A DNA stretch of 5,561 bases, from NCBI GenBank assembly GCA_002291855.1, contig DBAW01000263.1, positions 1-5,561 of the forward strand, in the 5' to 3' direction. The notes below the pieces were generated by a model that was not told the origin of the DNA, ran no database searches, and saw nothing but the letters and a program-made list of their open reading frames with translations. The stretch is from Sphingomonas sp. UBA1000. GTDB taxonomy: Bacteria > Pseudomonadota > Alphaproteobacteria > Sphingomonadales > Sphingomonadaceae. Positions within the stretch are counted from its first letter, which is position 1; each line of letters opens with the position of its first letter. A program made the translations under genes and the position numbers. Positions 5,460-5,561 of this stretch are shown here, piece by piece.

Positions 5460-5561
5460 ATGCGGCCGATCCTCGTCACCGGCGGCACCGGCCAGGTCGG
5501 CACCGCGATTGCCGCGCGTGCCGCCGAACGCGGGATCGAGGTCGTGCTGCCCGGCCGCGCC
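5460..5561 (+). CDS. rfbD: dTDP-4-dehydrorhamnose reductase, N-terminal fragment (cut by window end)
   Basis: ATG at 5460 lies 5 bases after the rfbB stop and the frame stays open to the edge, giving 34 residues. They begin MRPILVTGGTGQVG, a Rossmann nucleotide-binding start with GGTGQVG at 8-14. This matches RmlD proteins, which use NADPH or NADH to reduce the 4-keto group and finish dTDP-L-rhamnose. The fragment alone would fit other short-chain dehydrogenases. The GTGQVG form and the position directly after rfbC and rfbB make rfbD the best call. The YxxxK catalytic part lies outside the window. Confidence 0.85.
   Translation, partial: MRPILVTGGTGQVGTAIAARAAERGIEVVLPGRA

Overview
The window looks like a chromosomal piece of a high-GC alphaproteobacterium, most likely a sphingomonad (Sphingomonas/Novosphingobium-like). 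This is inferred from the GC-rich codon use, the adrenodoxin-type ferredoxin with a CGGCCSCATCH cluster motif familiar from that group, and an exopolysaccharide-precursor operon supplying UDP-glucuronate and dTDP-rhamnose. No database search was possible, so the taxonomy is a judgement from protein style.

Left part (1-1339): the 3' end of an unrecognised plus-strand gene stops at 172. It faces a minus-strand [2Fe-2S] ferredoxin (219-536) across a strong GC-rich hairpin that probably terminates both. A 149-base divergent intergenic region then leads to a plus-strand AlkA-type DNA-3-methyladenine glycosylase (686-1339).

Middle part (1340-2483): about 1.1 kb that differs from its surroundings. 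It holds one minus-strand gene of unknown function (about 1444-2184) with a probable N-terminal signal or anchor and four cysteines in the exported part. GC over 1501-2100 is about 54% by hand count, against 63-72% in two sampled lines of ugd. It looks like an acquired islet between two ordinary genes. The 299 bases from 2185 to 2483 upstream of ugd contain no convincing gene but do hold two perfect 7-bp inverted repeats.

Right part (2484-5561): a tightly packed plus-strand operon, ugd - rfbC - rfbB - rfbD. Junctions are a 1-base stop/start overlap, a 4-base ATGA overlap and a 5-base gap; rfbD runs off the window end. Ugd oxidises UDP-glucose to UDP-glucuronate. RfbB, RfbC and RfbD turn dTDP-glucose into dTDP-L-rhamnose. 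The operon therefore feeds a surface polysaccharide containing glucuronic acid and rhamnose. The first dTDP-rhamnose enzyme, RfbA/RmlA, is not in the window. All key catalytic residues I checked are intact. I see no CRISPR array, tRNA, rRNA, transposase or dedicated defence system.
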